Position numbers and translations under genes: made by a program | The notes under the pieces: model-generated | The model's input: the letters and a program-made list of their open reading frames with translations, nothing else | Told to the model about the DNA's origin: nothing | Databases searched by the model: none | Origin: an uncultured Spartobacteria bacterium | GTDB lineage: Bacteria > Verrucomicrobiota > Verrucomicrobiia > Chthoniobacterales > UBA6821 | DNA length: 41,867 nucleotides | NCBI GenBank assembly: GCA_903858595.1 | Contig: CAIOJL010000182.1 | Location: forward strand, 1 to 41,867 | Reading direction: 5' to 3' | Part shown: positions 1 through 9,490 of the stretch, in pieces | Numbering within the stretch: position 1 is the first letter of the stretch | Layout: each line of letters starts with the position of its first letter

Positions 1-1
1 G

Positions 2-274
2 ATCAAGCTACAGCCCGCCCCTGCCGCAGCCGCCCGCAAGCCCGGTGCAGCCCCTTCGGCTACATCTGAGCCGGCTACGACATCTACAACACCTGCCAAG
101 ATTTCGGGTAAAGCCGTAGATGACGTTCCTAAAAATCTGAACCTCAGTAAGTCTACTGATGAGATTGAAGAAGAGACCGCTTCTTCGTCCGGGTTGTCGC
201 TTCCCTTGGTGATTGCAGTTGCTGTTCTTGCCCTTGTGGCATTTGGTATTCAGCTCTGGACCTTCCTGGCTTAG
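2..274 (+). CDS. C-terminal part of a hypothetical protein: Ala/Pro/Thr-rich segment followed by a C-terminal transmembrane helix (5' end outside window)
   Basis: Open frame from the window edge: IKLQPAPAAAARKPGAAPSATSEPATT...SGLSLPLVIAVAVLALVAFGIQLWTFLA*; hydrophobic C-terminal segment; stop TAG at 272-274. Confidence 0.6.
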   Translation: MKLQPAPAAAARKPGAAPSATSEPATTSTTPAKISGKAVDDVPKNLNLSKSTDEIEEETASSSGLSLPLVIAVAVLALVAFGIQLWTFLA

Positions 275-305
275 ACACTTTTTTACTCACCAACATCTAC
301 TTATC

Positions 306-629
306 ATGGCTTCCGAACACGTCCTTGAACTCAATGATGCAACCTTCGATCAGACCGTTGCTTCCTCGCCCGTCCTACTTGTCGACTTTTGGGCTCCTTG
401 GTGCGGACCCTGTCGTATGATTACCCCAGTCATCGAGGAACTCGGCAAGGAGCTTGCCGGCAAGGTGACCGTGTCCAAGGTCAATGTGGACGAGGCGCCT
501 GGTGTGGCGCAGACCCATCAGATCACCGCTATCCCGACGCTGATGATTTTTCGCAATGGAGTCCTCGCAGAGCGTATGACGGGTCTTTCTTCCAAGGCTG
601 CTCTTCTGGAGAAGCTCCAGGTTGCCTAA
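306..629 (+). CDS. trxA: Thioredoxin
   Basis: WAPWCGPCRMITPVIEEL active site and the cis-Pro region AIPTLMIF; internal ATG at 306 (MASEHVLELND) fits the fold better than the ORF start at 213. Confidence 0.95.
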   Translation: MASEHVLELNDATFDQTVASSPVLLVDFWAPWCGPCRMITPVIEELGKELAGKVTVSKVNVDEAPGVAQTHQITAIPTLMIFRNGVLAERMTGLSSKAALLEKLQVA

Positions 630-738
630 TTGCCCAATTGCCTAAGCCTAATTGGCAGAAGCTCCAGCTTCCCCTTTTATCTCACTATCGGTTCGAGTGA
701 CGGACTCCGCCGCAACGCCTTGTTCCTTGGGTTACTCG

Positions 739-1743
739 ATGCCTGCGGAGTGGGAGAGACATGAGGCCACCTGGATTTCCTGGCCGCATGCGGATGGTCA
801 GAGCTTTCCCGAGAGTTATGACCGGGTTGTACCAACGCTTGTCAAGATGGCCTCGGTTCTTGCCGAGGCTGAAATCCTCAGAATCAATATCTCTAACTCC
901 GAACAGGAGAGTGTGCTGAGGCGACTTCTCTCGGCATTCGCTCCCATGGAGCGCATCGAGTTTCACAACAATCCGACCCATGAACCTTGGTGCCGGGACC
1001 ATGGTCCGATCTTTGTGAAACGTGCTCTGGCACCCCAGCTTGCAATCAACGACTTCGGGTATAATGCGTGGGGTAACAAGTATCCTCCCTTTGATGCTGA
1101 TGATATTGTCCCTACCCGGATCGCACGCCATTTTGGTTACCCTCTGTTCGAACCGCCATTCATCCTCGAGGGGGGATCCGTAGAGCCCAATGGAGCGGGT
1201 GCCTTACTCACCACGGAGTCGTGCCTTCTGAACCCCAACCGTAATCCCTCGATGTCCCGGGATCAGATCGAGCAGGGATTGAGGGATTATCTCGGAGTGG
1301 AGCAAATCCTCTGGCTCGGTGACGGTATTGAGGGGGATGATACCGACGGACATGTTGACGACATCACCCGCTTTGTCTCTCGTGACACTGTTATCACCGT
1401 CGTTGAGCCAAATCAGGCTGATCCCAACCACCTCCCCTTGAAGGAAAACCTCGAACGTCTTCGCGGCATGAAGCTGTCCGATGGAACTCCGCTGAAAGTT
1501 ATCGAGATGCCGATGCCCCCCCGAATCGACCGCGAGGGGATCCGCTTGCCGGCTAGTCATGCCAACTTCTACATCGCTAACGAATCCGTGCTGATGCCCT
1601 CATTCGGTGCTGATTCCGATGTGGAGGCAGTGGAGATCCTCGCGGAGCTTTTTCCTACTCGCATGATCCGGCCAATCGATTGCTGTGAGTTGATTTGGGG
1701 ACTGGGGGCGTTCCACTGCCTCACTCAACAGCAGCCCGCATAG
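739..1743 (+). CDS. aguA: Agmatine deiminase / peptidyl-arginine deiminase family protein (ORF opens at TTG 652; ATG 739 preferred)
   Basis: MPAEWERHEATWISWPH N-terminus; EPWCRDHGPIFV, EGGSVEPNGAGALLTTESCLLNPNRNP, GDDTDGHVDDITRF, ASHANFYIAN motifs of the PAD_porph family. Confidence 0.88.
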   Translation: MPAEWERHEATWISWPHADGQSFPESYDRVVPTLVKMASVLAEAEILRINISNSEQESVLRRLLSAFAPMERIEFHNNPTHEPWCRDHGPIFVKRALAPQLAINDFGYNAWGNKYPPFDADDIVPTRIARHFGYPLFEPPFILEGGSVEPNGAGALLTTESCLLNPNRNPSMSRDQIEQGLRDYLGVEQILWLGDGIEGDDTDGHVDDITRFVSRDTVITVVEPNQADPNHLPLKENLERLRGMKLSDGTPLKVIEMPMPPRIDREGIRLPASHANFYIANESVLMPSFGADSDVEAVEILAELFPTRMIRPIDCCELIWGLGAFHCLTQQQPA

Positions 1744-1828
1744 GCCTTAGAAATCCCTTTTTGGCGAAAATGTATCGGATGGATGCTTGCAAAAGCCTGT
1801 TGGGATGTTTGTCCTATCAGACTTACTT

Positions 1829-3802
1829 ATGAATAACGCAATCCTCCAACTAGCCGCCCGCGATGCCCGCGGACTCGCCATCGACGCCGTCACCGCCTGC
1901 AAGTCCGGACATCTCGGCCTTCCCCTCGGTTCGGCTGACATCGGTGCCGTTCTCTTCGGTGAGGCACTCCAGATCGACCCCTCGTCTCCTCGCTGGATCA
2001 ACCGTGACCGGTTCATCCTCTCCGCTGGTCACGGCAGCATGTTCCTCTACGCATGGTTGCACCTTTCCGGGTTCGATCTTCCTCTCGATCAGGTGAAGAA
2101 ATTCCGCCAGCTTCACAGCATCACTCCTGGACACCCTGAGTTCCATGTGACTCCCGGAGTCGAGGCGACCACTGGTCCTCTCGGCCAGGGTGTGGCCAAT
2201 GGCGTGGGCTTCGCGATGTCCCAGAAGATGGCCGCTGCCCGCTTCAACACTCCCCAGCACACCATCTTCAACAACCATGTCGTCGTTCTCTGCGGCGATG
2301 GCTGTCTTCAGGAAGGGGTTTCGGCCGAGGCCTCATCGCTTGCCGGCCACCTGGGACTCGACAATCTCATCGTTTTCTTCGATTCCAACAACGTCACTCT
2401 CGACGCCATGCTGTATGTCAGCCAGAGCGAGGATGTCGGCACCCGCTATGCCGCCTACGGCTGGCATGTCCAGATAATCGACGGCCATAACTTGGACGAG
2501 ATCCTGGCAGCCTTCAACAAGGCCAAGTCCACCAAGGGAAAGCCGCACATGATCATCTGCAAGACGATCATCGGAAAGGGAATCCCCGAGGTCGAAGGCA
2601 CCAACAAGGCCCACGGCGAGGCAGGTGTGAAGTTCTCGGACGAGGCCCGCAAGGGACTCGGTCTTCCTGATGAGAAGTTCTTCATCGCTCCCGAGGTCAG
2701 CGCTTACTTCGCAGATCTCAAGTCGAAGCGTGCCGAGGCGCATGCCGTATGGCAGACAGAGTTCGCAGCCTGGCGCACCGCCAATACCGAACTAGCCGCC
2801 CTTCTGGATGCCGGCATTGAGCAGAAGATTCCTGACATTCTCTCTCTCATTCCTTCCTTCAAGGCCGATGAGATGATCGCCACTCGCAAGGCCGGAAGCA
2901 TCGTTCTCCAGCCGATCGCCAAGGCCATGCCTCTGCTGGTCAGCGGTAGTGCCGATCTCTTCGGTTCCACGCTCAACTATATCGAGGGAGGGGGTGACTT
3001 CACCGATCAGAACCGCGAGGGACGCAATATCCATTTCGGTATCCGCGAGCACGCCATGTGCGCAATCATGAACGGCTATGCATACGATGGCATTTTCCGT
3101 ATCGCAGGGGCTACCTTCCTGGTCTTCAGCGACTACGGTCGTCCATCCATTCGTGTGGCCGCGCTTTCCAAGCTGCCCACAACCTACATCTTTACCCACG
3201 ACTCCGTCGCCGTCGGCGAGGATGGTCCGACTCACGAGCCCGTTGAGACCGTCGCCGCACTCCGCGCGATACTAGGTTTGGATGTCATCCGTCCCGCCGA
3301 TCCTGAGGAGACCGCCGGTGCCTTCGCCGCCGCCATGGAGCACACGGATGGTCCGACGCTTCTAGCGCTCTGCCGTCAAAATCTGCCAAACCTGAGTGAG
3401 ATTCCTGTCGATGTCCGTCGCCAGGGTGTCTTCAAGGGGGGGTACATTGCCCGCAAGGAGACCTCGGCCCTGGAGGTCATCATTCTTGCCTCAGGCAGTG
3501 AACTGAATGTCGCCATGGATGCCGCCAAGACTCTCGGTGCCGGTGCCCGTGTTGTCTCCATGCCGTGCATGGAGCGTTTCGAGCGTCAGGATGCGGCTTA
3601 CCGCGAGGAGGTCCTCCCTACCTCGTGCCGCAAGCGTGTCTCAATCGAGGCCGGCATCTCCGATCCTTGGTTCTGCTATGTCGGTTTGGATGGGAAGACT
3701 GTGGCAATCGACCGTTTCGGTCTCAGCGCCCCCGGTGGCACCGTCCTCAAGGAACTCGGAATGACCGCGGAGAACGTAGTCAAGACTGCCCAGTCTCTCT
3801 AA
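1829..3802 (+). CDS. tkt: Transketolase
   Basis: Full-length; [34 protein letters not shown]-binding region, [27 protein letters not shown]; start ATG 1829 ([21 protein letters not shown]). Confidence 0.95.
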   Translation: MNNAILQLAARDARGLAIDAVTACKSGHLGLPLGSADIGAVLFGEALQIDPSSPRWINRDRFILSAGHGSMFLYAWLHLSGFDLPLDQVKKFRQLHSITPGHPEFHVTPGVEATTGPLGQGVANGVGFAMSQKMAAARFNTPQHTIFNNHVVVLCGDGCLQEGVSAEASSLAGHLGLDNLIVFFDSNNVTLDAMLYVSQSEDVGTRYAAYGWHVQIIDGHNLDEILAAFNKAKSTKGKPHMIICKTIIGKGIPEVEGTNKAHGEAGVKFSDEARKGLGLPDEKFFIAPEVSAYFADLKSKRAEAHAVWQTEFAAWRTANTELAALLDAGIEQKIPDILSLIPSFKADEMIATRKAGSIVLQPIAKAMPLLVSGSADLFGSTLNYIEGGGDFTDQNREGRNIHFGIREHAMCAIMNGYAYDGIFRIAGATFLVFSDYGRPSIRVAALSKLPTTYIFTHDSVAVGEDGPTHEPVETVAALRAILGLDVIRPADPEETAGAFAAAMEHTDGPTLLALCRQNLPNLSEIPVDVRRQGVFKGGYIARKETSALEVIILASGSELNVAMDAAKTLGAGARVVSMPCMERFERQDAAYREEVLPTSCRKRVSIEAGISDPWFCYVGLDGKTVAIDRFGLSAPGGTVLKELGMTAENVVKTAQSL

Positions 3803-3818
3803 GGAACTTCTTTCAGAT

Positions 3819-3851
3819 AGCCCCACCGGAGTGATCCGTTGGGGCTTTTTG
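3819..3851 (+). terminator. Rho-independent terminator downstream of tkt
   Basis: AGCCCCA - loop - TGGGGCT followed by TTTTT, 17 nt after the tkt stop. Confidence 0.75.
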
Positions 3852-3897
3852 CTTTTCAACAGGGTGACTTTCTTCGTTTCGTCGGTATAGTTTTTCC

Positions 3898-4830
3898 GTG
3901 ACCCTTTTCACGGCTTGGTTCCACTTTAGTTTTTCGGATTTCCAGTATGCCTTCCTCAGCATCCTTTTGGAGGGGCTTCCCTTCCTCTTGGGAGGGGCGA
4001 TTCTCTCGGGTCTCTTGGAGGAGTTTCTGCCCCAGTCGTTCATGACCCGCCTTCTGCCGAAGAACCCTCGTACAGCCATCATTGTCAGCGGACTGCTCGG
4101 GGTGATCTTTCCGGTCTGTGAATGCGGCATCGTTCCGGTTGTGAGGCGTCTGTTGAAGAAAGGGCTTCCTGTCTCCTGCGGCATCACCTACATGCTTGCC
4201 GCCCCGATCGTGAATCCTCTGGTCATTCTGAGTACTCTTGCCGCATTTCGCGGACAGGGGGCATGGGAGATGACCATCCTTCGTTTTGGCCTGGGGCTTA
4301 CGGTGGCCATCGTGGCGGGATGGATCGTGAGTTACGTTGCCCCCTTCTCGATCTTGCGACCCGGTCTGCTTGCTCCAGAGAATGACCATAAGCACAATCA
4401 CAGCGGATCTGGCGGAATGGTCGACCGCCTGCGGAATGCCGCTTCCGTGGCCACACGTGATTTCCTCGATGTCGCCGTCTACTTCGTGATCGGTGCCGCC
4501 GCCGCCTCGCTCTTCAGTACCGCAGTGAATCAGGAGATCATCCTACCCCTCGCGGCGAATCCCCCGCTGGCCATCGTCTCCCTCATGGGACTGGCCTCCA
4601 TCCTCTCGGTCTGCAGCACGACAGATGCCTTCATCGCGTCGACGCTCACCACTTTCCCGATGGCCGCGAAGCTCGCATTCCTCGTCTTCGGTCCGATGCT
4701 CGATTTCAAGTTGCTCTTCCTTTACGGGGCGGCCTTCTCCAAGCGCTTTATTCTCTCGCTGGCACTCGGTCTTTTCGTGGTGATCGGACTTCTCTGCTGG
4801 AGGCTCTCTGCTCTGAATCTCGCATGGTGA
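3898..4830 (+). CDS. Permease, DUF318/YraQ/UPF0718 family (GTG start)
   Basis: Polytopic membrane protein; LLEGLPFLLGGAILSGLLEEFLP, PVCECGIVPVVRRLLKKGLP, YMLAAPIVNPLVILST, CSTTDAFIASTL motifs. Confidence 0.85.
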   Translation: MTLFTAWFHFSFSDFQYAFLSILLEGLPFLLGGAILSGLLEEFLPQSFMTRLLPKNPRTAIIVSGLLGVIFPVCECGIVPVVRRLLKKGLPVSCGITYMLAAPIVNPLVILSTLAAFRGQGAWEMTILRFGLGLTVAIVAGWIVSYVAPFSILRPGLLAPENDHKHNHSGSGGMVDRLRNAASVATRDFLDVAVYFVIGAAAASLFSTAVNQEIILPLAANPPLAIVSLMGLASILSVCSTTDAFIASTLTTFPMAAKLAFLVFGPMLDFKLLFLYGAAFSKRFILSLALGLFVVIGLLCWRLSALNLAW

Positions 4831-4837
4831 CCGAATC

Positions 4838-5800
4838 ATGAAGAACTCCTCTTTCCTTCAAGGTCTTCGTGACTCCCTGATGCTCCTCCTCTGGGGAGGG
4901 TTCGTTCTCTGGCTTTCCTTTGCAGGGCAACTTGCCACCTACCTGCATCCTTCCCTCCAGAACTACACCACGGCAGCGGGCGTGGTCTTCCTAGTGCTCG
5001 CTTTCTTTGGATTCCGTTCACTCTTCACGCATCCGTTGCTGCACGAGCATCATGAACACCACGGGCACCACGAACGCTGTGGTAATCATCAGGGTCATGA
5101 TCATGCTGAGCAAGCCAAGGAACATCAGCACCACGGAACGGTTGATGAGATGGGAGCCATGCTCTTCAAGACCATCCTGCTACTTCTCCCGCTAGCCATC
5201 ATTGTTTCTGGCAAGGCGACTGCCTACTCGATCACCACGATTCAGATTAGGGGAGTCGTTGATAATATCAACAAGCTACCCTCGGCAAAAGCTGGAGCAG
5301 CAGCGGCGGCATCGGCTGCCTCTTCCGCGAAATCCACGACATCTTTCACCCCCTTCGCCATAACTGTTGCGACGAATGATGCTACGACCTCTGCACCTCA
5401 ATCATCCCCTTCATCGCATTCTTCTTCACCGGCTGCTTCCTGTGGCCCGATGCCGCTTCAGGTCATCGACATGCTCTATGCTGTCCAGATGCCCTCCTAC
5501 CGTGGGGAGTTCGAGGGCAAGGAGGTGGAACTGATCGGTCAATATATACCATTGACGACAGGCAATCCGAAGGGGGACCGCTTCCAGGCCATCCGGATGT
5601 TTATCACCTGCTGCGCCGCAGATGCCAAGCCGGTCGGAGTCACCGTTCAGTACCCGAAGCCTCTCAAGGTCTCAGAGATGGGTTGGGTGAAAATCACAGG
5701 CAAGCCTACCTTCCCTATGGAGGGTGGTCACCGCATGGCTGTGCTTGAAGCAACTAAGGTCGAGGAATGTCCCGCTCCATCAGAACCCTTTGTCTACTAG
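4838..5800 (+). CDS. TIGR03943/DUF1980 family membrane protein with His-rich cytoplasmic/linker segment
   Basis: N-terminal TM helices, HEHHEHHGHHERCGNHQGHDHAEQAKEHQHHG cluster, Ala/Ser-rich linker, C-terminal domain with FITCCAADAKPVGVTVQYP typical of DUF1980; pairs with the DUF318 permease. Confidence 0.8.
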   Translation: MKNSSFLQGLRDSLMLLLWGGFVLWLSFAGQLATYLHPSLQNYTTAAGVVFLVLAFFGFRSLFTHPLLHEHHEHHGHHERCGNHQGHDHAEQAKEHQHHGTVDEMGAMLFKTILLLLPLAIIVSGKATAYSITTIQIRGVVDNINKLPSAKAGAAAAASAASSAKSTTSFTPFAITVATNDATTSAPQSSPSSHSSSPAASCGPMPLQVIDMLYAVQMPSYRGEFEGKEVELIGQYIPLTTGNPKGDRFQAIRMFITCCAADAKPVGVTVQYPKPLKVSEMGWVKITGKPTFPMEGGHRMAVLEATKVEECPAPSEPFVY

Positions 5801-5895
5801 CACTCATCGCCTCTTTCCCGCTTCGTGCTCAGGAAGGAACGCGGGTTGATGCGTGGAAAAGTGCCCGGGCGGAACTAAGATTTCCCGAAAGATAA
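5767..5895 (+). CDS. Putative small (42-aa) secreted/exported peptide
   Basis: MSRSIRTLCLLALIASFPLRAQEGTRVDAWKSARAELRFPER*: signal-peptide-like N-terminus; overlaps the preceding CDS end by 34 nt; not in the supplied ORF list (short). Confidence 0.35.
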   Translation: MSRSIRTLCLLALIASFPLRAQEGTRVDAWKSARAELRFPER

Positions 5896-5907
5896 TAGAC
5901 TTATTGA

Positions 5908-5913
5908 TATAAT
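5908..5913 (+). promoter_or_regulatory. Candidate sigma-70 -10 box (TATAAT) upstream of rpoN, weak -35
   Basis: Exact TATAAT; no clear -35 at 16-18 bp spacing. Confidence 0.25.
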
Positions 5914-5921
5914 TCTCAAGA

Positions 5922-5937
5922 TGGCCCGAAAGTTGCT
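5922..5937 (+). promoter_or_regulatory. Sigma-54 (-24/-12) promoter upstream of rpoN
   Basis: TGGCCCGAAAGTTGCT versus consensus TGGCACGNNNNTTGCW; GG and GC are exactly 12 nt apart; 35 nt before the rpoN ATG. Confidence 0.7.
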
Positions 5938-5971
5938 TCCCTAATTCCGTGTGTTACTTTTTAATTAGTAA

Positions 5972-7390
5972 ATGCTAGGCATGGAACTCGTCGCGGGGGT
6001 TGCCCAACAGCAAGTGCTTTCCCCGCAAATGCAGCAGAGTCTCCAACTGCTGCAGACTCCTGTAGCAGAGCTCCGTCAGATGATTGCCGCTGAGTTGGCC
6101 AACAATCCCGTACTCGAGGAGGAGGACCTTCGAGGGGGGGCAGCTGATTTCGATGAGGATTTCCTAGAAAATGAGAAGAGGGACGGCAGTGGGACCAATA
6201 ATGAATTTTCACTACAGGATGAGTGGCGCGATTACCTGCCTCAGGCTTCAGCGCGACCTGCCTATTCCACAGAGGATGAGGAGCGCCGGAGGTTTCTTTT
6301 TGAATCGCAAGTCTCAAGGCCGACGCTCAGGAACCTAGTGATTGATCAGGCGGCTGGTTTTCCCTCCGAAGAACTGCCCCTTGTCGAACTCATTGCCGGA
6401 AGCCTGGATGAGGATGGCTATTTAAGAATATCCGTTGCTGATCTGGCTTTAGCAACCGGAGTTTCCGAGGCACCAATGGAAGCTGTATTGAGAAAAGTCC
6501 GTGAATTTGAGCCTCCGGGAGTGGCTGCCGCCGATCTCGCAGATTGTCTTCTCCTGCAGCTCTCAAGAAAAGGTGAGAAAAATGGCCTTGCCGCTAGGAT
6601 GCTCAGCCATCATCTCCCCCAGTTGGCCCGTCATCGCTATGACGAGATCGCTCGTGATCTTCGTGTTCCCCTAGCTGATGTCACGGCCGCCGCGCAACAC
6701 ATCGCAACGCTGGAGCCAAAACCTGGGCGTCCCTTTGCATTAACTGATGAGCAGGGTGTCATTCCTGATCTGATCGTCATTCCCAAGAATGCTGGGGGTG
6801 ACGAAGAGGGGTTCTCGGTTCGTCTTAACGAAGATGAATTTCCCCGTCTTAAGATCAGCAACGATTACAAGGAGTTGCTGGTAGAACGAGGGCAGAACGA
6901 GGAACTGATGCTGTACCTTCGCGAGAAGATCAAGGGCGCACGGTTTTTTCTACGTAGTCTCCAGCAGCGTCAGCAAACCCTGCTTGTAATCGGGAACCAG
7001 ATCGTTTTGCGGCAGGAAGAGTTTTTCCGCAAGGGGGCCTCGGCCCTCAAGCCCCTCATCATGGCTCAGATCGCCGATGCCGTTGGTCTGCATGTCACCA
7101 CGGTCAGTCGTGCTGTCTCTGGAAAATACATGGATACACCCCAGGGACTGCTCGAGATGAGATATTTCTTCACCCCGGGATTTCAGAACTCCGACGGAAC
7201 CGCGGTCAGTAATGAAATGGTAAAAGGGGTAATACGCGAAATGGTGGACAAGGAATCCCCCAGCGCCACGCTGAGCGATCAGGAAATTGTTGAGGAATTG
7301 CAAGAGAGGGGTCTGAAGATCGCCCGCAGAACAATTGCCAAGTACCGGGAGCAACTTGGGATTTTACCGAGCCATTTGAGGAAAAACTGA
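5972..7390 (+). CDS. rpoN: RNA polymerase sigma-54 factor
   Basis: Gln-rich region I (QQQVLSPQMQQSLQLLQTPVAELRQMI), HTH HVTTVSRAVSGKYMDTPQGLLEMRYFFT, and RpoN box IARRTIAKYREQLGI. Confidence 0.97.
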   Translation: MLGMELVAGVAQQQVLSPQMQQSLQLLQTPVAELRQMIAAELANNPVLEEEDLRGGAADFDEDFLENEKRDGSGTNNEFSLQDEWRDYLPQASARPAYSTEDEERRRFLFESQVSRPTLRNLVIDQAAGFPSEELPLVELIAGSLDEDGYLRISVADLALATGVSEAPMEAVLRKVREFEPPGVAAADLADCLLLQLSRKGEKNGLAARMLSHHLPQLARHRYDEIARDLRVPLADVTAAAQHIATLEPKPGRPFALTDEQGVIPDLIVIPKNAGGDEEGFSVRLNEDEFPRLKISNDYKELLVERGQNEELMLYLREKIKGARFFLRSLQQRQQTLLVIGNQIVLRQEEFFRKGASALKPLIMAQIADAVGLHVTTVSRAVSGKYMDTPQGLLEMRYFFTPGFQNSDGTAVSNEMVKGVIREMVDKESPSATLSDQEIVEELQERGLKIARRTIAKYREQLGILPSHLRKN

Positions 7391-7404
7391 TAACTCTGGA
7401 AGAT

Positions 7405-8451
7405 ATGACGCAATCCGCCATCTCCGAACAGTCGGTCAGGGAAATCCTTTCCACTATTTCCTATCCAGGCTTTACCCGCGATATCGTTTCCTTCGGTGTG
7501 GTGAGAGGAATCACGATGGGGAATGAGATTACCATCCAGATGGTTCTCTCCACGAATGACACCGGTGTGGCTTCGGAGTTAAGGAACCGCGCGACTCAAG
7601 CGCTCGGCGCTTCGTTTCCAGGGATTCCCGTCAAGGTTCTGCTCGATGTTCAGACGCCGATCCAATCCTCGGGGCAGGGGCCAGTTCCTATTCCAGGAAT
7701 CCGCCATGTGATTGCGGTAGCCAGTGGAAAAGGTGGGGTCGGCAAATCGACGATCTCCGTGAATCTCGCTGCAGCCTTAGCCTTAAAAGGGCTCAAGGTT
7801 GGGCTCTGTGACTGCGATCTCTATGGCCCGAGTATCGCACTCATGTGCGGTGCCCGGGAGCGTCCGTCTGCCGATGAGCAGGGAATGATCATTCCTCCTA
7901 AACATCATGGAATGAAAATCATGTCGATGGGGCTTCTGCTAGAACAGGATTCTCCAGCAATCCTGCGAGGTCCCATGGTGACGCGTTACACGCAGCAATT
8001 CCTAAGGAATGTCGTTTGGGGAGAACTCGATGTGCTCATCCTCGATTTGCCCCCGGGAACGGGTGATATTCAGTTGACCATCGTCCAGACGATCCCCTTG
8101 AGCGGTGCCGTGATCGTCACAACGCCTCAGGAGGTCGCGGTTATTGATGCGCGCAAGGCGGTCTCCATGTTTCAGAAAACAAATGTCCCGATCCTGGGTA
8201 TTCTTGAAAACATGGCCTATTTCGTGGTGCCGGGTGACACGACACGTCACGAGATTTTCGGCAGCGGCGGCGGTATTGGAGAGGCAACCAGGCTAGGGGT
8301 TCCATTTCTCGGTTCGCTTCCCCTGGACCCCGAACTGAGGGTAGCATCTGACAGCGGGGTTCCGTTAATGCTATCGCATCCCGAACTTCCCGTTTCCAGC
8401 TTGATTCAGATAGCTACAGAATCCCTCTTGCCGTTGCTTCAAAGACCGTGA
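7405..8451 (+). CDS. mrp: Mrp/ApbC/NBP35-type P-loop ATPase with N-terminal DUF59 (Fe-S carrier)
   Basis: ASGKGGVGKSTISVNLAAALAL deviant Walker A; DLPPGTGD; MIP18/DUF59-like N-terminus. Confidence 0.92.
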   Translation: MTQSAISEQSVREILSTISYPGFTRDIVSFGVVRGITMGNEITIQMVLSTNDTGVASELRNRATQALGASFPGIPVKVLLDVQTPIQSSGQGPVPIPGIRHVIAVASGKGGVGKSTISVNLAAALALKGLKVGLCDCDLYGPSIALMCGARERPSADEQGMIIPPKHHGMKIMSMGLLLEQDSPAILRGPMVTRYTQQFLRNVVWGELDVLILDLPPGTGDIQLTIVQTIPLSGAVIVTTPQEVAVIDARKAVSMFQKTNVPILGILENMAYFVVPGDTTRHEIFGSGGGIGEATRLGVPFLGSLPLDPELRVASDSGVPLMLSHPELPVSSLIQIATESLLPLLQRP

Positions 8452-8467
8452 GAGTCGTCTGAAAAAT

Positions 8468-9472
8468 CTAGCATTCCAGCATCCGTAAAGCGTTCCTTGC
8501 GGCGCCAAGTAGCGCGGTTTCGTCATTCAGAACAACATTAATCGGCATCGTTTCCAGAAGTGGCCTCAGTCGCCCTTTGTTCAGGAAGCTTTCCAGAAAG
8601 ATCGGACGGCGAAGAAGTCGCAAAAGCTTGGGAGGAATGCCGCCTCCTAGGAAGACTCCACCTATGGCCATGGTTTTGAGTGCCAGATTGGAAGCCTCGG
8701 AGCCGAGCGTCCGAACAAAGAGATCCATCGTTAAGGTGCAGAGTGGACAAGATCCGTCCGCAGCATACTTATCGATGACTGCAGCGGCATCCTGCTCCAT
8801 CATCTCGAGGGCGACAGCGGGTTTTTCGACTCGTCGCCCCGTGTTACGGAGAAAACGGTAGATGTTGGCGATGCCCATGCCTGAAACCACCCGCTCGAAG
8901 CTCACACTCGCGTATTCGTGCCGAAGGAAGTTGAGCAGATCGAGCTGAAGTTCGTCAGTTGGGGCAAAGTCCGCATGGCCCCCTTCGCTGGCCCAGGGTG
9001 TATGGCGTGTGCCATCCCAAAAGAGGCCTGCTTCACCCAGTCCCGTTCCGGGCGCGATAACGCATTGGTTCCCGGCATGAGAACCGGAACCCGCCTGAAG
9101 TGGAGCAAGATCGGTTTGATGCAGTGCCACCAGCCCATAGGCTGTCGATTCGAGGTCGTTGAGTACAGCGACACGCGCGATGCCTATGAGTTTTGGAAGG
9201 GCATTGATATCAATCTTCCAGCCCAGATTACTTGCCGTGACGACACCTGCTATATTCGGCCCCGGAACGCCGAAACAGGCAGTTCTGAGTGGGGTTGAGA
9301 GGGTAAGATCCTTTAGGAAAAGGTCGACCATTTCCTCGATAGAGGAATAGTCGGCGCTTCGGAACTTAGCGAAATGCAGGCGGGTCATCTCCGCATCGTC
9401 GCGAAAGACGGCCACACGGAAATTGGTCCCGCCGAGATCTCCGGCTAGAATCAAGGCGGGTGATTCAGGCAT
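8468..9472 (-). CDS. glk: Glucokinase
   Basis: ILAGDLGGTNFRVAVF, APGTGLGEAGL, ASEGGHADFAP, IGGVFLGGGIPPK motifs of the Glk (ROK/hexokinase clan) family. Confidence 0.9.
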   Translation of the reverse strand: MPESPALILAGDLGGTNFRVAVFRDDAEMTRLHFAKFRSADYSSIEEMVDLFLKDLTLSTPLRTACFGVPGPNIAGVVTASNLGWKIDINALPKLIGIARVAVLNDLESTAYGLVALHQTDLAPLQAGSGSHAGNQCVIAPGTGLGEAGLFWDGTRHTPWASEGGHADFAPTDELQLDLLNFLRHEYASVSFERVVSGMGIANIYRFLRNTGRRVEKPAVALEMMEQDAAAVIDKYAADGSCPLCTLTMDLFVRTLGSEASNLALKTMAIGGVFLGGGIPPKLLRLLRRPIFLESFLNKGRLRPLLETMPINVVLNDETALLGAARNALRMLEC

Positions 9473-9490
9473 GGCGCCGAGGAATTCTGC

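Noticed and set aside
610-667. Repeated AGAAGCTCCAG (610-620 and 657-667) and CCTAATTG/CCAATT motifs between trxA and aguA
   Set aside because: Short, only two copies, partly coding; no clear function or terminator structure
685-1131. Long antisense ORFs opposite aguA, tkt, atp genes, rph, rhodanese and RND genes
   Set aside because: Artifacts of codon bias on the complementary strand; no recognisable domains, and each lies opposite a clearly conserved gene
5041-5150. Repetitive CAC/CAT-rich tract in the DUF1980 gene as a DNA repeat or CRISPR
   Set aside because: It is coding sequence for a poly-His loop; no direct repeats with spacers. No CRISPR array was seen anywhere in the window
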